Assembly: GCA_036345935.2 (NCBI GenBank)
Contig: JADWOT020000010.1
Span: 1,078,633 to 1,142,632, forward strand
Length of the DNA stretch: 64,000 nt
Reading direction: 5' to 3'
Source of the DNA: Taenia hydatigena
Taxonomy: Eukaryota > Platyhelminthes > Cestoda > Cyclophyllidea > Taeniidae
The position numbers and the translations under genes are program-made. Shown in pieces: positions 60,406 to 64,000 of this stretch (position 1 is its first letter; every line of letters starts with the position of its first letter). Below the pieces are notes generated by a model. It saw only the letters and a program-made list of their open reading frames with translations, searched no databases and had not been told where the DNA came from.

Positions 60406-62474
60406 GTGCATCAAAAAGTCTCAGTGTGACTGGACCAGAGCTCATCTACTATCACAATGAGAGAAAAGGCAATGATCTCACCCATTTGTGTTGTGTCGCG
60501 ACTGATGGTGCTTATCGTGCAAATGCAATGTTGACTTGTTTAGCCTATAATGAGTCATTAACTCCATTTGCATCTTTCACGGATTTTGATGATAAATGTG
60601 CGATTATCTAAAGGATATTTTTGAATCAAACGTCATTTATTAATAAAACTCTAGTTGCTTTTGGGGAATGCATAACAATCACCTACATGATGAAACCAAG
60701 AATGCTAATATGGGCGGTAAAACAGCAGCACGTAACTCAAAGACATAATCTGCATGGTGTGTTGGTGGAACATTTTCTCTAGCAATGTGGGAGAGGAATG
60801 CAAAGTAGAATGCAAGGTGCCAGTCAGAAAGCTAAATGGAATTGGCGACGGCAACGAGCATCCGCATTTACATCTGAGCGGCGGACAAACCGCGCGGCAC
60901 GACGAGATGCGCATTGTCCTTATAACAGTAGCATCAATGCATTTACTCTCATTAATTTTACTCACTATTACAGATTGTCTCTGTGTTCTTGATGAGCTTA
61001 TAATCAGCAAGTAAGCGCTAAGGATGCTTGAATTTCTACACTAAATTTTGTGCCAATATTCCAATCTCGCCGGCTGTGCTTCATTCAACAACGCTAAAGG
61101 GAAATTCGCGACCCTGTTATCGGGTACTTCGCCCCATTAATGAATACTATCAGGAGCTGCGCTTGACTACTGTATGCACTCTCATTCAATTGTAGCTAGG
61201 GTGAATTCAAGATGAGGTACTGAGATTGAAGAAATGCCAACCGCCAGACACTCTACTTGGTCAGGAGTGTGCGAACGCAATGCAAATTAAACTGTATGTG
61301 TAGGCTAGTTTGCTGAAATTAAAGCTATCGTTCTGAGTACATTGCCCTGTTGATAGCTTAGAGTGGGCTGTTAGCAGTGACGCTCCTTCACACAAGCATC
61401 ACTGGAGTAACGGTTGTGACCAGTGCCATAATATTCCACTCGTAGTAAGGTTAGAAGCCAAGGTAAGCAGCACATTGCAGTGATGGAGCACCCATATCAA
61501 TCGAGAGGCGATGGTGATGTCTCCCTGTTCCTCGCGCACTTATCATTTCCGTTTTTTTAAACTGTTTTGTGCATATAAGAATTACTCGTTTGATTTGTTA
61601 GGCACTATGTCAATATGAAGAATTTTCGTTACATTCACTAAACACCTTCACTCTCTCTCCTGCAGCAACTGTTGCTCCCGATGGCAACAAAATGCCATAA
61701 CAAATGTGTCCTCCTGTAGAGCATCGTGAGCACAAAATAACAAAGCCTAAATGAAATTATAAAATTCTGTCTTTTTTCCCGCCGTATGCACTCACTTGAC
61801 GCAAAGATATTATTCAAGAGGGCGGCAGAGAAAATTGGCATAGGCGTTATCGTGCCAGTGTTGTCTAGCACATTGACTCCATCTTCATGACTACATGGGC
61901 GTACTAGCGGGTGTAGAGTGTTCAGCAGGATCATATCTGCATTAAAAATCGCGGGAATATGTTTGATCGCGCTTAAGAAGATGCCACCTGGAAGCGAATG
62001 GTCAGAATGCTCAACGCGGACTAAGTAACTGCTTCAAAGCTAACCAACGCAAACAAAGACATTTTTCTCTTTTTAGGCTACGAAGGCGGAGTATTTGTCA
62101 CTAGCATCTGACCTGTCAATTAAATTGTTTTGAAGAAATTCTATTAATGCTTGTGTGCCGTTTCAACACCTGCAGACTTTGTGTCGAAACCTAAAAATTT
62201 TAGAATATGTGACAATGTCGAAATAATTTTGATTTATTCAGTGCGTACGGTGGAGTCGTTGTTCTGTCACATCATCTCTTCCCCATCTCCTGCGAGTTAA
62301 GATGCCATTACGAATTTAAGAGCATTTAAGTAGCGATGCGGGTGTTTAACCAATAAGATAAAAGAGGCGTTTTCGGGCTGTATGGCTTGTAAATTGACAT
62401 AAAAATGGCAGTTAGTGAGCAGGTTGTTAGCATCCTCTGATCATATGTTGATTTCACCCCACACTGCTTCTTTG
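60406..62474. other. Sequence between the 1.2 kb direct repeats, no certain gene
   Basis: A short frame at 60426-60611 (+, ending DFDDKCAII, then stop) is followed by AATAAA at 60645, so it could be a terminal exon of an unknown gene. 60754-61014 (+) and 61638-61934 (-) are motif-free frames. No polymerase, integrase or protease motif is present, so I do not call this an LTR element interior. Confidence 0.35.
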
Positions 62475-63635
62475 TCCATAAGCACGTGGGGCGACTAATT
62501 GCCAGACTGCTCTCTGATAAACGTCAGCACCCTTCAGCTCCATTCACAGGTTAATCTCGTGCTAACGGCCTAAGATCAAGTCTTCTTAAATCTGTCAACA
62601 TAAATTTGGTTGCAATTGTAATTAGCGACACTTTCCTAAGTACACTGTGTCAGAGGCAAGAAATTCACCCCAAATGAAACACTTCCAAGTCGTCGCGAGC
62701 TACTAGGAGAAAAGCGAGTGTGAACACACGGTCACTACATCATCACCAGTTGCACTAGCATAATCTCCACTTTTCCTTCGACTAATCCTCTGTCTCACCG
62801 TGGCATCTACGGTCATGAATTTTTTGCTCATCTGGAGACATTTCCACATCTTTATCAGTTGATGCTTCAGAAGGTGTTTGCCGCGAAGGGAGGAAGCAGC
62901 AATGGTTTTCTGTGTACCGCATAAGGGTGCGGCGTGCACACTTTACAAGACGTACTGAGCAAAAGTAGCTTAGATATTTGGAAAATTCCTAAACGTTTCA
63001 TGGGTTAGTGACTAATCAGAGTACTTTTTCAATGAGCTTACTGCGGTGCAAATAATTTTGAACCCTTATGGAAGTCAAGGTGTGGAGAAGACAAGACGAA
63101 TTTGATCTGATGTGATTTGACTTGATCCATTCACTTTGCCACCTAAGTTAAAAGTGTGCATTAAAAGTAAAAAGGGAAACCAAAACGTGTCCATTACAAT
63201 AAAGAAAGATATGGTGGGAATGTCTACACTTATAATAAATAGGGTTTTTACCAAAATAGACTGACAGCGTCTGACTGAATGATAAGCGTACCATAATTTG
63301 GAAGACGATTTAGTTTGCTGACTACTGGACTCTAGCCTAAGTGCAAGCTGATTTTGTGTGAATTGTATATTTTAGCATTGGTTGCTATCATTAGCCGAGC
63401 ATATTTTTTGCTCCTGCATCCATTATGAGTGATCACTTAGTGCGAATGCTTGGTGACATAGGGCGACATTGGCTTAATCTTTGATATGCAGTAATCTCCT
63501 GCACATTTCGTCTGTCTGCATGTAGAGCTGATCAACCAGGTGTTGTTAGAAGAGGGCATGATGCCCTAAGATATTCAAGAACTTTTCCTTGAAAGGTAAC
63601 ACTTTTGGCAAACGAATGAAGTGGGAACAATTGTC
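62475..63635 (+). repeat. 1.2 kb direct duplication, copy 2
   Basis: Partner of 59191-60405, offset about 3.28 kb. The most conserved part is near CTTAAATCTGTCAACATAAA through CACACGGTCACTACATCATC, which is nearly unchanged over about 170 bases while the rest is more diverged. Confidence 0.8.
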
Positions 63636-64000
63636 ATGCAGCGGTCGGTCATCAGACTGGCGACAAGGCATCAGGCAGAATGAGCCTTCGGGTTGGGATC
63701 ACGTGATCAGGAGGAATGAGTTAATGGCGGTTGAAGTATGAAGCTGGCGCCTTGTTCAATTATGCACTGGGAGCAACCCTATCTTGTGGGAGTTGGCATT
63801 ACCTCCATGGGCCAGTACTTATGCTGAATACCTGTAAGTTTCCACCCTTTTCTCCTGCGAAGTTAATTTCTTCAGCCTCTTCATTGATGATAAATTCTTA
63901 TGTAAAGGGTAGCTTCATGTACTGTTTGGAAAGCTGACGAAAATTGTTAAAAGTAGCAGGAAGTGCACAAGAAACCGGTATCGAGTCTACTCTAGCACAC
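63636..64000. other. No gene recognised at the window end
   Basis: A 68-codon plus-strand frame (63731-63937) has no motif. The sequence is cut by the window. Confidence 0.35.

Noticed and set aside
59191..63635. LTR retrotransposon
   Set aside because: No TG..CA termini, primer-binding site, or protease, reverse transcriptase or integrase motif between the repeats.
1..64000. CRISPR array, bacterial operons, rRNA genes
   Set aside because: No short regularly spaced repeats, no ribosome-binding-site-led long ORFs and no rRNA-like sequence. Splice sites and AATAAA signals point to an animal genome.

Overview
This is animal nuclear DNA, not bacterial. There is no long open frame. Coding-like pieces are short exons with GT..AG borders and several introns of only 43-84 nt, and short transcription units have a TATA box and AATAAA. 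Compact introns suggest a small-genome invertebrate such as a helminth or arthropod. I cannot name the species. Nearly every recognisable gene is broken, several segments are duplicated, and the left 27 kb is dominated by near-identical palindromes. That combination fits an ampliconic or non-recombining region (sex-limited or B chromosome, subtelomere), but this is inference.

Layout. 1.2-16.5 kb: palindrome P1, with two 6.57 kb arms almost identical to each other around a 1.65 kb spacer. 17.5-22 kb: smaller related palindrome P3, with a decayed one-sided extension. 22.1-24.1 kb: two decayed fragments of the same family. 24.1-27.1 kb: palindrome P2, whose 2.66 kb core is almost identical to the core of P1 but inverted. 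27.1-35.5 kb: no recognisable gene. 35.5-38.1 kb and 56.8-59.0 kb: two copies of a C2H2 zinc-finger gene segment, each with different disabling changes. 39.5-40.0 and 54.5-55.0 kb: a 0.5 kb direct repeat. 45.4-48.7 kb: a degenerate sirtuin (SIRT5-like) gene. 49.8-51.1 kb: two exon-like islands on the minus strand. 55.4-56.7 kb: a solitary copy of the palindrome arm. 59.2-60.4 and 62.5-63.6 kb: a 1.2 kb direct duplication.

The most distinctive system is the palindrome family. Each palindrome carries a head-to-head pair of very short units: TATATAAG, then about 52 nt later a small ORF for a tryptophan-rich peptide (15 Trp in 69 residues), then AATAAA about 170 nt after the stop. The four copies in P1 and P2 are intact and identical. 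The P3 copies and the solitary copy at 55.9 kb have lost the start or carry early stops. Identity changes abruptly at the edges of each palindrome core, with decayed homology continuing outside and, in P1 and P3, inside the core. This is the pattern expected from repeated gene conversion or recent recopying of an older inverted repeat.

All identity statements are from reading by eye. No alignment or database search was run.
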